DNA from: Otatea glauca
Taxonomy: Eukaryota; Streptophyta; Magnoliopsida; Poales; Poaceae
Reading direction: 5' to 3'
Length of the DNA stretch: 64,000 bases
Assembly: GCA_036346275.1 (NCBI GenBank)
Contig: CM070730.1
Location: 2,728,309-2,792,308, forward strand
Both the position numbers and the translations under genes were made by a program. Of this stretch, positions 24,201-34,736 are shown piece after piece. The notes below the pieces were generated by a model, which searched no databases, was not told where the DNA came from, and was given only the letters and a program-made list of their open reading frames with translations. How positions within the stretch are numbered: position 1 is the first letter of the stretch; each line of letters starts with the position of its first letter.

Positions 24201-24502
24201 CCCCCAGATCTATCAAAAACAGGGTGTTCAGAATTCAGAGAATGGAGGTACGGAGATCGACAAGGATCGCTTACCACCACAGCGCCAAGCAGCAGTCTGC
24301 AGGGACAACAACGGCGGATAAAATTAATCAAAAGATCAAATCCCCCAAAGGAAACCACTGCAGGACGAATTAGAGATGGTGAGCGGGGTAGTTAGTTACA
24401 TGGGAAGTCGGCCTGGATGGTGCTCATGAGGTCGGTGTGCCAGAGGTTGCGGTAGCTCTGGCGGAGCTGCATCTTGTCGAGGCTCGCCTGCGACGACGCC
24501 AT
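21258..24502 (-). CDS. Cysteine-rich PLAC8-like protein with C-terminal YPP-repeat tail
   Basis: Eight minus-strand exons with GT-AG introns and consistent phases: 24502-24400, 24296-24275, 23045-22989, 22896-22815, 22077-21982, 21874-21750, 21670-21652, 21560-21258, giving 268 residues. It starts MASSQASLDKMQLRQSYRNL. Cysteine clusters follow: CCLALWCGPC at 36-45, YVCCAGYMPCSGRCGES from 62, and CDNCII at about 115-120. A hydrophobic segment (GFMFCLQQVACIFSLVAAIV, 121-140) is a likely membrane helix. The last 60 or so residues are Pro, Tyr and Gly rich (YPPPGSYPP type), ending QGYYGK. The architecture matches the plant proteins annotated as PLAC8 family; their biochemical role is poorly known. 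Exons of 22 and 19 bp are unusually small. Intron 4 carries a dispersed repeat (22401-22568). The GC-rich region around 24500-24700 is the likely promoter and leader. Confidence 0.9.
22401..22568. repeat. Dispersed TIR repeat, about 170 bp, copy 1 (copy 2 at 53491-53663)
   Basis: It begins catagtcaccgga and ends tagtaactatg, which pair as short inverted ends. The interior shares aattttcactgcgaacac (inverted here) with the copy at 53491. Both copies sit in introns of host genes. It looks like a small MITE, but a target duplication is not clear. Confidence 0.6.
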
Positions 24503-24759
24503 CGCTCCCGCCTGCACGCGCGCACGGATTCCGGTGGGGAGATCGGAGCTCTCTTCGGACCGACGGAGGTGGACTGTCCGAGCGGGGAACCGGCGAATGA
24601 ATCGGGGGAGGAGGGGAAAGGGAAGGAAAAAAGACGGGGGCTGTCTTTCTCCGTCCGTTTGATTCCAATCCCCGCCTCGGGATGCCCACCGACCACCGGT
24701 CAATGGGTCGGAGTCGCCCAGCGAGGTTTGGGAGGAGTACGACCACGAAACTACCGAGT

Positions 24760-25546
24760 CTTGGTGCGGTAACCAGTGTCCAGTGGTGCTGTAAGCATTC
24801 GCCTAAGCCGTAGAAAAATTGGCTAGGTGTTCAGTGCTGCTGCGTCTGTTTTTATTTACGGTGGATGGTTAGCGCAACGTCTTAAAGATCATCGGGGAAA
24901 AAAAGCTACGGGATTAAGAGGATAACAGAGGCACACCAGTCGGAGTCGGTGCTCTAGCTCTTTGCGTGCTCTTCTTGTGTCCGCATTGGCAATAATGGCT
25001 CGAAGAGGACGACCGGGCGTGTTCAAAACATCAACGACGACGACGCAATTTGGTTCGTTTCTCGTGTGCAGTGCAAGTCAATGCGGTCACATTTATTTTT
25101 TTCTTTTTGTTTCAGAAATACTAAGGAACAGTATTACCATTTCTTAGCCATCGGACGGTACAGATCGAGCCGTTGATTAGGTGGGATCTGTTATGTTGTG
25201 AGCCATCATATCAAAGAGACGTCTCGATCCTTCCGGAGCTACAAGGCCAAAAGACGATCCCCAAATGACAAATGTCCTTATCTCTCTCTCTCTCTCTCCC
25301 TCTCCCAGATAGAAGCACGTCGATTTTCTTGAAGAAATTCTAGGTGAGGATGCACAGCAACCTCGGCCAAGATGGCATGACATCTCTTGGCAACGGTGCG
25401 CAGCAGGTCTTAGCAACGCGTGGTGTGAGGCTGTGTCAATGCTCGGCTTGATGGTGGCGGCAAGGCCACGAGGAGCTATGTAGAGGTACTCGCCTCGTTG
25501 GCATGGTGACGAGGCGGTGGTGACACTAGGCATGTCGAGCATTAGG
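24760..25546. other. Intergenic sequence, left part of a unit split by a solo LTR
   Basis: No recognisable gene. The sequence resumes at 26449 beyond the LTR, where it is GC-rich and rich in GGTGG. A minus-strand ORF at 25177-25581 crosses the LTR boundary and is therefore not a real gene. Confidence 0.4.
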
Positions 25547-25551
25547 CTTAC

Positions 25552-26443
25552 TGACGAATACTCATACCAGGGGTACCCCAACGGCCCAGGGTAAGAAGCA
25601 GGCTACCTCAAGCCCATTACCGACCAAAGGACCCGTGGGACCACAAAGGGCGCCTCCTCGACCGATCGGGACTAGCGCCCCGACCAAGTAAGGCTCCTGA
25701 CCCCCGCGGCGGGTCGGGATCCTCCGACTCCGACCAAATTAAGGCAACCTCCGCCAAGGGCCACGTGTCAAAGCCTCCACCGATCCACGGCCCACGTGCC
25801 GCGGGCGAGGACAATCAAGTGATTATGCGGAGCGGTGGCTCTTTCCCAAGATGGCATAAATGGCTGCTGAAGTCAAGCTTCCAGTCCCATCAATCAGTCA
25901 CGTACAATACGAAGGCACGTTCCCTCCCGTGGCAGTACCAACGTTATGCACTACAACGTCAATTATCGTCGAGTTCACGTAAAGCGGTGCGCCATTTCCG
26001 ACGCAGAAGACTGAGCGCCGCCCGCGGGACTACTGGGCAGCGTGGGCAAACCGGGCGACGACCCATCACCGAAGCAATTTTTCTCTCCCAACTTCCCATG
26101 TAACCTGCCCCCTCCGGCTGTATAAAGGGAGGCAGGGGCCTCTGGGAGAGAAAAAAAGGGAGAGAAAGGAGAGGGAGAGCAAGAAGAAGCTAGTAAAGTA
26201 GAGTCTCCCCTTTTCGCTAGGTCTTTGCGAACACTCTTGTGCTCAAACCCTCTGCTCTCATTTGTAAAATGTTGTGCAGCCATCTGCACCTAAGGCAATA
26301 CAACACCACCGAATGAACTGGAGTAGGGACATTCGGCCCGAACCAGTATACACCTTGGGCTCTCGAGTCTAACCATTCAGGGACAGGGAACGCGTGGCCC
26401 CTTTGACTTACAAATTTACTTGCCGGTGCTCGAAACGCCGACA
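25552..26443 (+). mobile_element. Solo LTR (892 bp) with target duplication CTTAC
   Basis: It starts TGACGAATACTC and ends ACGCCGACA, so it has TG...CA ends. It is flanked by perfect 5-bp repeats CTTAC at 25547-25551 and 26444-26448. A TATA-like box (tgtataaaggg) lies near 26120, followed by a purine-rich leader, so it reads in the + direction. No internal retroelement region is present, which indicates LTR-LTR recombination. The GC-rich composition suggests Ty3/gypsy, not proven. Confidence 0.9.
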
Positions 26444-26448
26444 CTTAC

Positions 26449-26995
26449 CAGCACCCTCTCCCTAGCCTTGACTGACCGCCGCGGTGAGCGGTGGTGGGTC
26501 GTATAGCATCAATTGGTGGCATGCGGCCATCGAGTGGCGGGCAGTGAGTCAACGAGCGAGAAGGTGAACGGCTACGGTTGGGACAAAGGTTATGGATGTG
26601 CATTGTGAGCGACCGTGGGGACAATGTCGAGTGCAGCAAAGAACGGTTGCGGTCAAGCACTGGCGGGTGAGCGACGGGTGATCTCGGAGGCGGTAGCAGG
26701 CACAATCCCCTGCTCTAGCGGTAGGGGAGGGGCTGGGACCTTGTTAGCATGCTCCCCCATTGACCTGGTCCTCCAGGCTCCCCTCCACCCTTTGTCTCTC
26801 GATGGTCGGATCTAGTGTGGTACGGAGCTTGGACCAAAGCTAGGGAAGAGAGATATATGAATGTTGGAGCGCAGATTCGACGGTGATGGTAGTCGGGCCA
26901 GAGCCGAAGAAGAGGGTGCATTGATGCCAAACGGTGTCGGGCGGTTCATCGGCAACACATTAGTGCCATCGTAGCCGGGTAAGCTCTAAATCTAG
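26449..26995. other. Intergenic sequence, right part of the unit split by the solo LTR
   Basis: GC-rich sequence with repeated GGTGG and GCGAG words. Short ORFs on both strands have no recognisable content. Confidence 0.35.
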
Positions 26996-27004
26996 CTAGA
27001 ACTC

Positions 27005-27310
27005 ATTAAAACTTTCTATAAACTTTGATTTAAACCTGTTGAAACCTATTTGAAACATTTGTAGAAAATTTTAAGACTTTTGATTGAGTCTTCTTAAATA
27101 ATTTGGTTGAAAGCTTTTTGAATTTTTTGGTTGAAACTTGTTGAAACTTTGATGAAACTTTTGGTTGAAACTTCTCGAAAAAATTGATCAGTTGAAACTT
27201 AAGTTTCAAAATCTGAAACTTGTTGAAACTTTGGTTTAGAATATTCTAAAAACTTCTGAAATTCACAAAACTTACTCAAAGATGAAAATTTTTAAACGTT
27301 CTCTTAAAAC
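27005..27310. repeat. Degenerate TTGAAACTT-type low-complexity tandem repeat
   Basis: Words such as ttgaaacttgttgaaac and ggttgaaactt recur more than ten times in both perfect and decayed form. Confidence 0.7.
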
Positions 27311-27324
27311 TTACTAAAATTATA

Positions 27325-27582
27325 CTCCCTCCGGTTCACAAAAATTTGTCGGTTTGGGATGCGTGCAGTCAAACTTTTGAAACTTTACATATTGATATCT
27401 TTTTAAATATTTAGATTAGATGCATGAAAATCATATGTGTAGATTCGGCTTAAAATGTACTTTCATAATATTATAATTTGATTAGATTTTTTAAATACAT
27501 TATAATAGAAATTAGTGGTCAAAGTTGAGTTTTGGGGACCGTGTCAATGTCCAAAACGGCAACTATTCGTGACCGAAGGGAT
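27325..27582. mobile_element. Stowaway MITE (258 bp)
   Basis: The left end CTCCCTCCGGTTC and right end GACCGAAGGGAT are the typical Stowaway (Tc1/mariner) inverted ends. It is flanked by TA on both sides (27323-27324, 27583-27584). It is non-coding. Confidence 0.9.
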
Positions 27583-27705
27583 TACGAAACTCATTACCGC
27601 AACGATATAGCGTTCTCTGATGGTTCTTTTTTTCCCGACAGACAGAGAGATAGGAATGACACAGCTAGCTAGGTACAAACGGCAAATGGACGGCAGCACA
27701 AGGAG

Positions 27706-29375
27706 TACGGATGAAAACAAATCGGATACGGACGAATAATGGCTCTACCATATTTATTTTTATATTTTTTTCTCAGATAGGATACGAATACGGATAACTC
27801 GGATACAGATACAGATACGGATAATGTTGAATACGGATACGAAGTGAATATGAATCGAAATGAATACGGTCACGGATATTTATCGGAACATGAAAACCCT
27901 TTAAAATATACACACAAAATGAAAAAAAGTAACTAGTTTATTTGCTCCAAACATTCACGAAGAACATGTAATGACCCAAGATTTGTATTATTTATTGAAT
28001 TATGTTTAAAATAATAAATTAAGTATTTATGAGTTTTTATGTATTTTTAGCTACTGATTTAAAATATTTTCCTATTAAAGATAGTAGTGTTTGAATTTTA
28101 AAGAAAATTTAAAAGTATATTAAATCTTAAAAATAATTTTCTAAAATGTTACACTATGTCAGGAACTTCTCCAAAAAATTTCGTAATTTTTGGAGTTGAT
28201 TTGTCAATTTTAATAATTTAAATTTGATTTGTGGATTAATTAAATAAAAAATGGTTTTGAAATTCATAAACCTTTTTTTTACCAAAAGAGTAGCCTTGGC
28301 ATAGCCCATGTGCATATCCGGCTCATAAATACCTGTATCTGTATCCGTATCCAACGGATAGTAAGTTACCAAATCTATATCCATATCCAACAGGAAAAAT
28401 CCGTATCCGTATCCAATCTGATATTATTCGATAAATATTCGATCCAACAAGATCCGTATATAAAAGTTATCTAAATTAGTCAAAAATTATCTGTCAAGGA
28501 TCTATCATCCTGACACGTGTCAGAACTTCTCCGGGCTTTATCTTGTCTCCCGAGCTCGGAGGGATCGCTCACGAGCTTCGGCGGGGTCTCCCGAGCTCGG
28601 GGGATGGTTCCCGAGTTCAGACGGAGCTTTCTCGAGCTCGTGATGACCCCTGCGACCTCTTCGACCTCGGCGACCTCAACCCGGTCTCCAGCATAGTATT
28701 CTCCTTTCTTGCGTGACCTCTCTCTCCTGCGTGGGAACTGGGCCACCAACTCCTGTCAAATCCCCTGCGTGAAAACTGGGGCGAATTGCTCCTGTCAGAT
28801 CCCCTGCGTGGGAACTAGGGCCCAACGACTCCTGTCAATTCCCCCGTGTGGGAACTAGGGTCAACTGCTCCCATCAAGCTCACAGACACCGCCCGACGTC
28901 AGCATTCGAGATCAACGCCCAGGGGTCTATAAAGCGCTGGACTACCCCGATCAAAAGAGGACAAGAAGCCACGAAACAAGAGACAACAGAACACACAGCA
29001 AGAAACCTAAGGAGGCTGTGACGACACTGCGCAGCACACTCATACGCTACACCACCTCGTCGAGCTCCCCCTCGGCCACCACTTCCGAGCGGCCTCGAGG
29101 TCGAGCTCCCTGTTCGTCCTCCCCCGAGGAGCTTTTAGCCACCTTTCGCCTACGGGCAAGATTGGAGTAGAGCTATTATCCGACTCAGGGGGCTCGAACC
29201 AGTATAAACGCTGTGTCCCATGTTCGCTTGTCCTTCTTCCTCGAGCTGTGCGCCTACCGACGCTCACTCCTTCTCGGACGAGCACGACTCTGGGCCTCGC
29301 CCTTTACACGATCTTTCTCCCTTCTTTACAGTTGACGGTCCCGATCGTCGATATTATCCGATCCATTTTCGATGT
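27706..29375. mobile_element. hAT-like non-autonomous element interrupted by a solo LTR
   Basis: The left end tacggatgaaaacaaatcggata pairs with the right end tatccgatccattttcgatg beyond the inserted LTR. Subterminal regions carry many GGATACGGATA words on the left and TATCCGTATCC on the right, as in related grass hAT elements. The 8-bp target duplication is not readable. The middle (27968 onward, tgtaatgacccaag) resembles the first bases of a chromovirus LTR, as in the hAT at 43827-44729. Confidence 0.6.
28492..29353 (+). mobile_element. Solo LTR (862 bp) with target duplication TTATC
   Basis: It starts TGTCAAGG and ends GTCGATA. The expected inverse of TGTC is GACA, so the end appears to carry one C-to-T change. 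It is flanked by TTATC at 28487-28491 and 29354-29358. A TATA-like tctataaag lies at about 28926. It is inserted in the right part of a hAT-like element. Confidence 0.75.
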
Positions 29376-29379
29376 GCCT

Positions 29380-30428
29380 CACCCCTCCTGGTCCCCCGTA
29401 AAAAAATCACCATGCAGAAATCGGATTATCTTTCAGTCTCGTTGGTCAAGTCTCAAGTGGTCCTCGCATGTTTCAGATTGGGTTTCGTGGCATTGGTCTA
29501 GTATCAATGGGCCTACCACTCTCACGCTCCAGTGGGCCCTGTTGCCTGTTGGATGGGATTGAGCTCGCAGGCTCCATGTTTTCCTTGTTTGAAATATGGA
29601 GCAGGAATTGGCGCCTTGCCTTTCACGGTTTCAGAAAATCGACTAAGAAACCGGAGCAGGAAGATGCGAGCTGCGCGCGGCCCGGGTTCCTACGTTATTT
29701 GCGGCCAATAAACCGGAGCTCCAGTGTTCCACGGCATCAACTTTTTCGCCAAATTTGATCAAGACCTTCGTAATTAGATCGCAAGAGCTAAAAGCTGTAT
29801 CATGTTTATAATTTCACTGTTGCAGGCAAAGTGAAAGGGAAATTAGTCTTACAAATGAGGTCATGAACACAAATTAAGCATACCCATAATTAAATTGTTC
29901 AATAAATTAATCATCAATTTATTAATTACCAAAATGTCATACAAGTATATATTACAATGTACAATGAAAATAAAGTTACATCAAAAGTAGATTACAAGAA
30001 TATTTGAAATTCCTAAGATCTAAGCTTCAGTTGATCTTCGACTCTAATCCCGGTAAAGTATCAGTCATCCATGCATATAGGATAATAAATTAAAATGGTA
30101 AAAGATTAAAAAGAAAGAGTTATCGTCAGACCCGTATGAGTTGGTATCGCTCATCGAGATACATGACCGTCCGGAGCTAGTCAGCACCTCTCGCTATTTG
30201 GGGTTTCATCATCTAACAATTTACAAACATGTATTTGTCGGGTAGCCGTAGCAATTGAGTAAAATAATGCCCAAATATCTCGTGGTAAAAATATAGAAGC
30301 TGCATGGTAAAAAGATGAAAGAACTAGGATAAAAAGGGGAGCCCTAGCCGAAGCCCTCCCCAGTCCAACACTTTCCCCACATCTCACATTTATCCAATCC
30401 TCTGAACCCAAGCATCACAAAGCTAGGT
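29380..30428. other. Unresolved repeat-rich DNA
   Basis: No gene recognised. The part after about 29860 is AT-rich and probably belongs to an older LTR retroelement into which the LTR at 30434 is inserted. Confidence 0.35.
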
Positions 30429-30846
30429 AGAGCTAAAAGTTCAAGCTCCATTAGTTTGGTTTGGTGTTAATGACTAATCTAATATTGAGATTAACTCTTT
30501 TGATAATCATAATATTGATTAGTCTCAATTGTTAATTAATGACAAATCTTTTTATGAGACTAACTCTTTTGTTGAGCTTAACTCTTATTAATCTCTTTTG
30601 GATGAAAAAGATGGAAATATCAAAAGTATGCATTCGAATTCATATTATCATATCTTATTGCATCCTTGGATACAATATTCATGATCATATTGATAAATCC
30701 AAATATGTGTTGATAGTGTTTCTTCGTTGGTTAAGGACAAGCGAAAAGTTCTTGAGTATAATGAAACATTAGTTGCATCAAAGTACTCAAGACACCTTTA
30801 AATCATTCAAATTGGTTAGGGTTGTGCTCAATCGATCGTGGGGGCA

Positions 30847-32366
30847 TCCATTATGTGTTAATGGAGTGAAATTGATGATTGAGGCAACCATGTTTGTTGG
30901 ACTAACAATCTTTCATGAGTTGTGAAGTAGGTGGAGTCCAAGAAAATAAAGAATCGGGAAGAAAAAGAAGTCATCATGTGTTGATGAGCTTCAAGGATGA
31001 ATCCCGAAGTGAAGTGAAGCTAGAGATATATGCTAGAGGCAAATGTATAACTAGCTAGGGCTAAGAATGTGTTCCTAGTCTTTTACCGATCTCGGTGTTT
31101 GGATGAGAGACCGGGTTGCTAGTATAGGTTGCCGTACTATTAAGAGGGGTTGGGTTTTATAGCTTGAGCTTTATCATATGTTGATGAACTCAGTCCGATT
31201 CACTCTAGCTCACTCTTTTGGTTGCTTCTTGCATGAGCTAAGTACTTGCATGTGTTGCAAATAAGGGAGCTCATGTTTACTTTTTATTGAATCTTGATTT
31301 GGTTTTTATATAGAGTTATAGATTTGCATGTGTTTCAAAATGGGAGATAGCTTATGCAAGTTGGTTAAGTGGTTGTTTGTATGGAGCTAGATATTTGCAT
31401 TTGTTGCGAATAGAGAGCTCATGCATCGGAGTCTTAGCTTGTGACTTGATCATGTGTTGATCATCACAAAGGCTAAGATAGGTTTATGCTTTGTGTTTGC
31501 AAAATAAGTTTTTGCAAAATATGGTTTAATTGAATCTTATCTTGTAGCATGTCAATAGGGTTTGCAAATGTGTTTTGCAAAATATTGGTGTTCATGCATT
31601 TGATATTGGAGCATGAGATTAGAATTTACAAATGTGTTTTGTAAAATTGTTTTGATCATAAGTTGATCATCACATGGAACAATATTTGATCTTATTTACT
31701 CTCTCTATATTGTAGTCACGCTCTTGATTAAGTCTATGTGAGGGATTTCGAGAAATCAGATTTTAGACTTAAATGACTACATTAGAGTCTTTGTTTTTGT
31801 GATATTTAAAAATATCTATGGTTGCTTAAATCTTGAAAATAGGTAAAGATTGTAGCCCTCGTGATAAGCTTCGTATAGAATCAAAGATCACATAAATCAG
31901 AGTTCGGAGTAAAAAGTTATAAGCGTTTTGGTGGTAGAGGGGCGGTATGACCGGGAGCACTTCGGCCTGAAAATTCCAGAGAAGGGGTATTTTTGCCGAA
32001 GGGCAACTTTTGGGATTTGGTATGACCAGGTTTTCTGAGTAACGGCTAATTTTTACTAGCCGTCGAGTTTCCTGGGCATTTTTGCACAATTTGCCCCACA
32101 ACAGCTAGTTTTTCTTGTGGAGGCTATATAAGGAGCCTTGGGGGCTGGTATTTGGTCGTTGTTGTGGTTTTAGAGAGTTCATTGCTCCTTATGGTTGAGT
32201 TGTGCATGTGTTGCACTCTCTAATTTGGTTTTTGAGCTAAGTGTGAGCTCTAATTGCATGTGTTGTAATTAGAAGAGAATTGAGAGCCTCTTGCGCATGT
32301 GTTGCACTTGAGGGGCGTTTTGTGTATGTGTTGCACTCGGTGATCATCATTGTACATGTGTTGTAC
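30847..32366 (+). repeat. Family of about 12 mini stem-loops with constant heptamer ATGTGTT
   Basis: ATGTGTT occurs at 30705, 30853, 30976, 31067, 31250, 31328, 31452, 31568, 31632, 32206, 32258, 32297, 32326 and 32356, all on the + strand. All but 30705 and 31067 have complementary flanks, and the flanks differ between copies: TCCATT/AATGGA (30853), TCATC/GATGA (30976), TTGC/GCAA (31250), TGATC/GATCA (31452), TTTGCAA/TTGCAAA (31568), TTTACAA/TTGTAAA (31632), GTGC/GCAC (32206), TCTAATTGC/GTAATTAGA with one G-U (32258), GTAC/GTAC (32356). Loop variants occur at 31176 (ATATGTT), 31399 (ATTTGTT) and 31658 (ATAAGTT), each also with pairing arms. Confidence 0.75.
32125..32132 (+). promoter_or_regulatory. 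LTR TATA box
   Basis: TATATAAG, followed by a leader that contains five of the ATGTGTT stem-loops. The other stem-loops lie upstream, in what would be U3. Confidence 0.55.
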
Positions 32367-32951
32367 TTGGTGGAGCTCAAGTTAGAGGGCTTGACTTGTT
32401 ACTCTTGGTGTTTGCCGATACCTAGACGGCGTGTGAAGGCGTCGTGCGCGGTGACCTTCTCATGGAGATTGTGAGAAGCCCTGGCAAAGTTGTGAAGGTC
32501 GAAGCTCGCCTACCCGCAGGGGGAAAGAGCTACCACTAGTGAAATCGAGACGGATGCTCAATTCATGAAGCTGGTCCAAAGTGGTTTGGACTTGCCTCAA
32601 CGTGGATTAGGAGAGACCGGCAAGTCTCCGAACACCATGGTAAAAAGTATCGTGTCTCCTTTTGTATACTTACAATTCCTTATTTACATTGTTGTAATTT
32701 ACATTTCTAGAATTAAATTGCTTGCTTGTCTTTAGAATTGTAATTTATTGTTAGAGACATAATTAGCTAGTGCACTTAGTGAGTCTAGTTGACTTAGGCT
32801 TTTAATTTTCAAAACCGTAGTTTATCGCTTTTGCATCTATTATCAGTTAGGTTTTGACTAAGAGTACTTAGGCGAGATTTTAATTAGAAGAAGAATTTTC
32901 AAAGCCGCCTATTCACTCCTCTCTAGTCGGCATCCTCGATCTTACAAGAGC

Positions 32952-34736
32952 AAGGCCAGAAGCAAGGTAGTCAGGAGCAAGCATCCAGCCAAGTACCACC
33001 CCACATTCGAGCCATTTTCCAACCCAACCAAGCAACCAAACCACAAAGCTAACAGAGAACCACCCAAGAGCCAGGAAGCCTCTAAGTCCAGAAGCTCAAG
33101 CAAGAGACCATCAAGAGTCGAGCAGGAAGCCAGGGAGGAGGCCAAGAGCAAAGGAACTCAAGCAAAAGGCCTCCATACCAGCATCCTCACCATCCCAACT
33201 CCCCTAGTCCCATCATCTCAATATCCCAAATAAGCATTCATCCGTGGGATAGTAGCACCAACATAGGTATAGTAGTAGAATAACCAGTATAGAGCAATGT
33301 CAGTAGCAAGGGCAGCGGTCTCAGGGAGTATGCTAGCCTAGGGGCAGTGTCATACATGCCTGTCAACCTTCGCACACTCCTTGACGTACAGGAGGCCACA
33401 GGGATCGCCAACCCAAGCATCCACCCATTTTTATCATCAACCCAAAATAAATATGCTTATGTTCATCATACACATCACAAAGCTTATATGCAACATCACA
33501 ATGAAGATTAGAGAGAATAAAAGGGGGAAAGAGCTAAGGTTCACCAAACCCTAGCTGGAGCAGGGAGCCAACCAGGTGTGGGCCAGAGAGGTGCAAGGGT
33601 AGCGGCTGGGCGGGCACGACCGAGCCAGGGGGCGCGAGCCCGAGCCGGGAGGCTAGGGAGTGGCCGGTGGAGGCGTGGGGAAAGCCACGCTAGCCGGTGG
33701 CAGCACGGTCGTGCGGGCCCCAGGTAGGGCTTGGCAGTGCGGGGCTGGCCCTAGGGAAAATGGGGGCAAAGGGCAAGGAAAGGCGAGTGTGCGGCCCAGG
33801 TGGCGGCGAGGGAGCATCTGGGGCCAGAGGCCAGCTCAGCGGCATGGGAAGCCCAAGCGGCCCAAGACACGTGCGTGTGAGCGGGCGCGGATGGGCCAAT
33901 GCTGGGCCACGCGCGAGGGTGAAGAACAACAGGAGGCTGCGGGCGACGGAGTGAGGAGACGGTGGCGGGCCGATCGGCCGGAGCGGAGTAGGGTCAGAGA
34001 AGGAGGCAGAGAGAGAGAAGGAAATGGGGAAGAAGAGGGAGGCCAAAGAGATAAGGTAGCCGGGTGTGGAGAAAAGAAAGAAGGGGAAGAAAAGAGAAAG
34101 AAAAAAAGAAAAGGACATGAGAAAGAAAAGAAGGAAAAAAAGACAAAAAAAAGAAAAGAAAAGAGGAGAAAAAAGGGAGAGGAACTTTTCACTTAAATTC
34201 CGGAATTCATCCATATTAAATAAACCTAATAAAATATGAGAGATGAATCAACCTAATCTAATAGGCATCAAATAAAAGTCGTAAAAGTAAAAAAAAAACC
34301 AAAAATTTTAAAGAGGAACTACAAGTATATTGGATAATAAAATATTAAGGACGGTTGGATGTTAGGAAATCTGCAAAGATCTACTAGCCACCTAAAATAT
34401 GGCACTTTGGTAATTTTAGGAATTAATCAAACCGGTGATCGCCTTCAGTAACAACGAGGTGAGGACAACTATTTATACCAAAATCCAGGCAAGCAATCTT
34501 TGATCATTGTTAACATTTTTATTAAGCATATTTACATATATGTGATATCACCTATGCATGGGAAAACACGGTTCAGAAAACCATAAATCGGATGCAGTCG
34601 GAAAGATGATTTTAATGATGAGCTACTGCGATAGTAATTGATTATGGATATGTGGTAATGATGATGCCTGTTGGGACAATATTTGATTTGTGTATATATA
34701 TGTAGGGTGGGTATAGGGTGCTATAGATAATGAGCA
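32952..34736. other. Old LTR-retroelement sequence with purine tract, no gene
   Basis: The part 33540-34000 is GC-rich. At 34066-34186 the + strand is almost pure purine (AAAGAAAAGAAAGAAG type). ORFs on both strands through this part are composition-driven. A purine-rich run after a GC-rich leader is seen in LTRs of Tekay-type chromoviruses; together with 36700-37745 this may be one interrupted LTR. Confidence 0.4.

Larger units (their letters stand above)
30434..32946 (+). mobile_element. Probable solo LTR of a Sirevirus-type copia element (about 2.5 kb)
   Basis: The 3' end (cgcctattcactcctctctagtcggcatcctcgatcttaca, read in pieces around 32905-32946) is the typical end of Sirevirus (Maximus) LTRs of grasses. 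Direct repeats AGAGC at 30429-30433 and 32947-32951 would make the target duplication; the left end would then be TAAAAG, one base off the usual TG start. An alternative start is TGTTAATGAC at 30465, which leaves the duplication unexplained. A TATA box is at 32125-32132. No internal region follows. It carries a striking set of short inverted repeats around ATGTGTT (separate entry). Confidence 0.65.

Noticed and set aside
24392..24772. Several ORFs around the PLAC8-like gene start
   Set aside because: Alternative frames of GC-rich exon 1 and leader; only the frame beginning at 24502 continues into the cysteine-rich protein.
25177..25581. 134-codon minus-strand ORF
   Set aside because: It runs across the left boundary of the solo LTR at 25552, so it is a chance fusion.
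28314..28470. Telomere-like or satellite repeat (TATCCGTATCC words)
   Set aside because: These are subterminal repeats of the hAT-like element, inverted relative to those at 27720-27860.
33660..34214. ORFs of 178 and 174 codons on opposite strands
   Set aside because: They follow a GC-rich stretch and a purine tract (Lys/Glu against Phe/Ser/Leu runs); low complexity, no domain.
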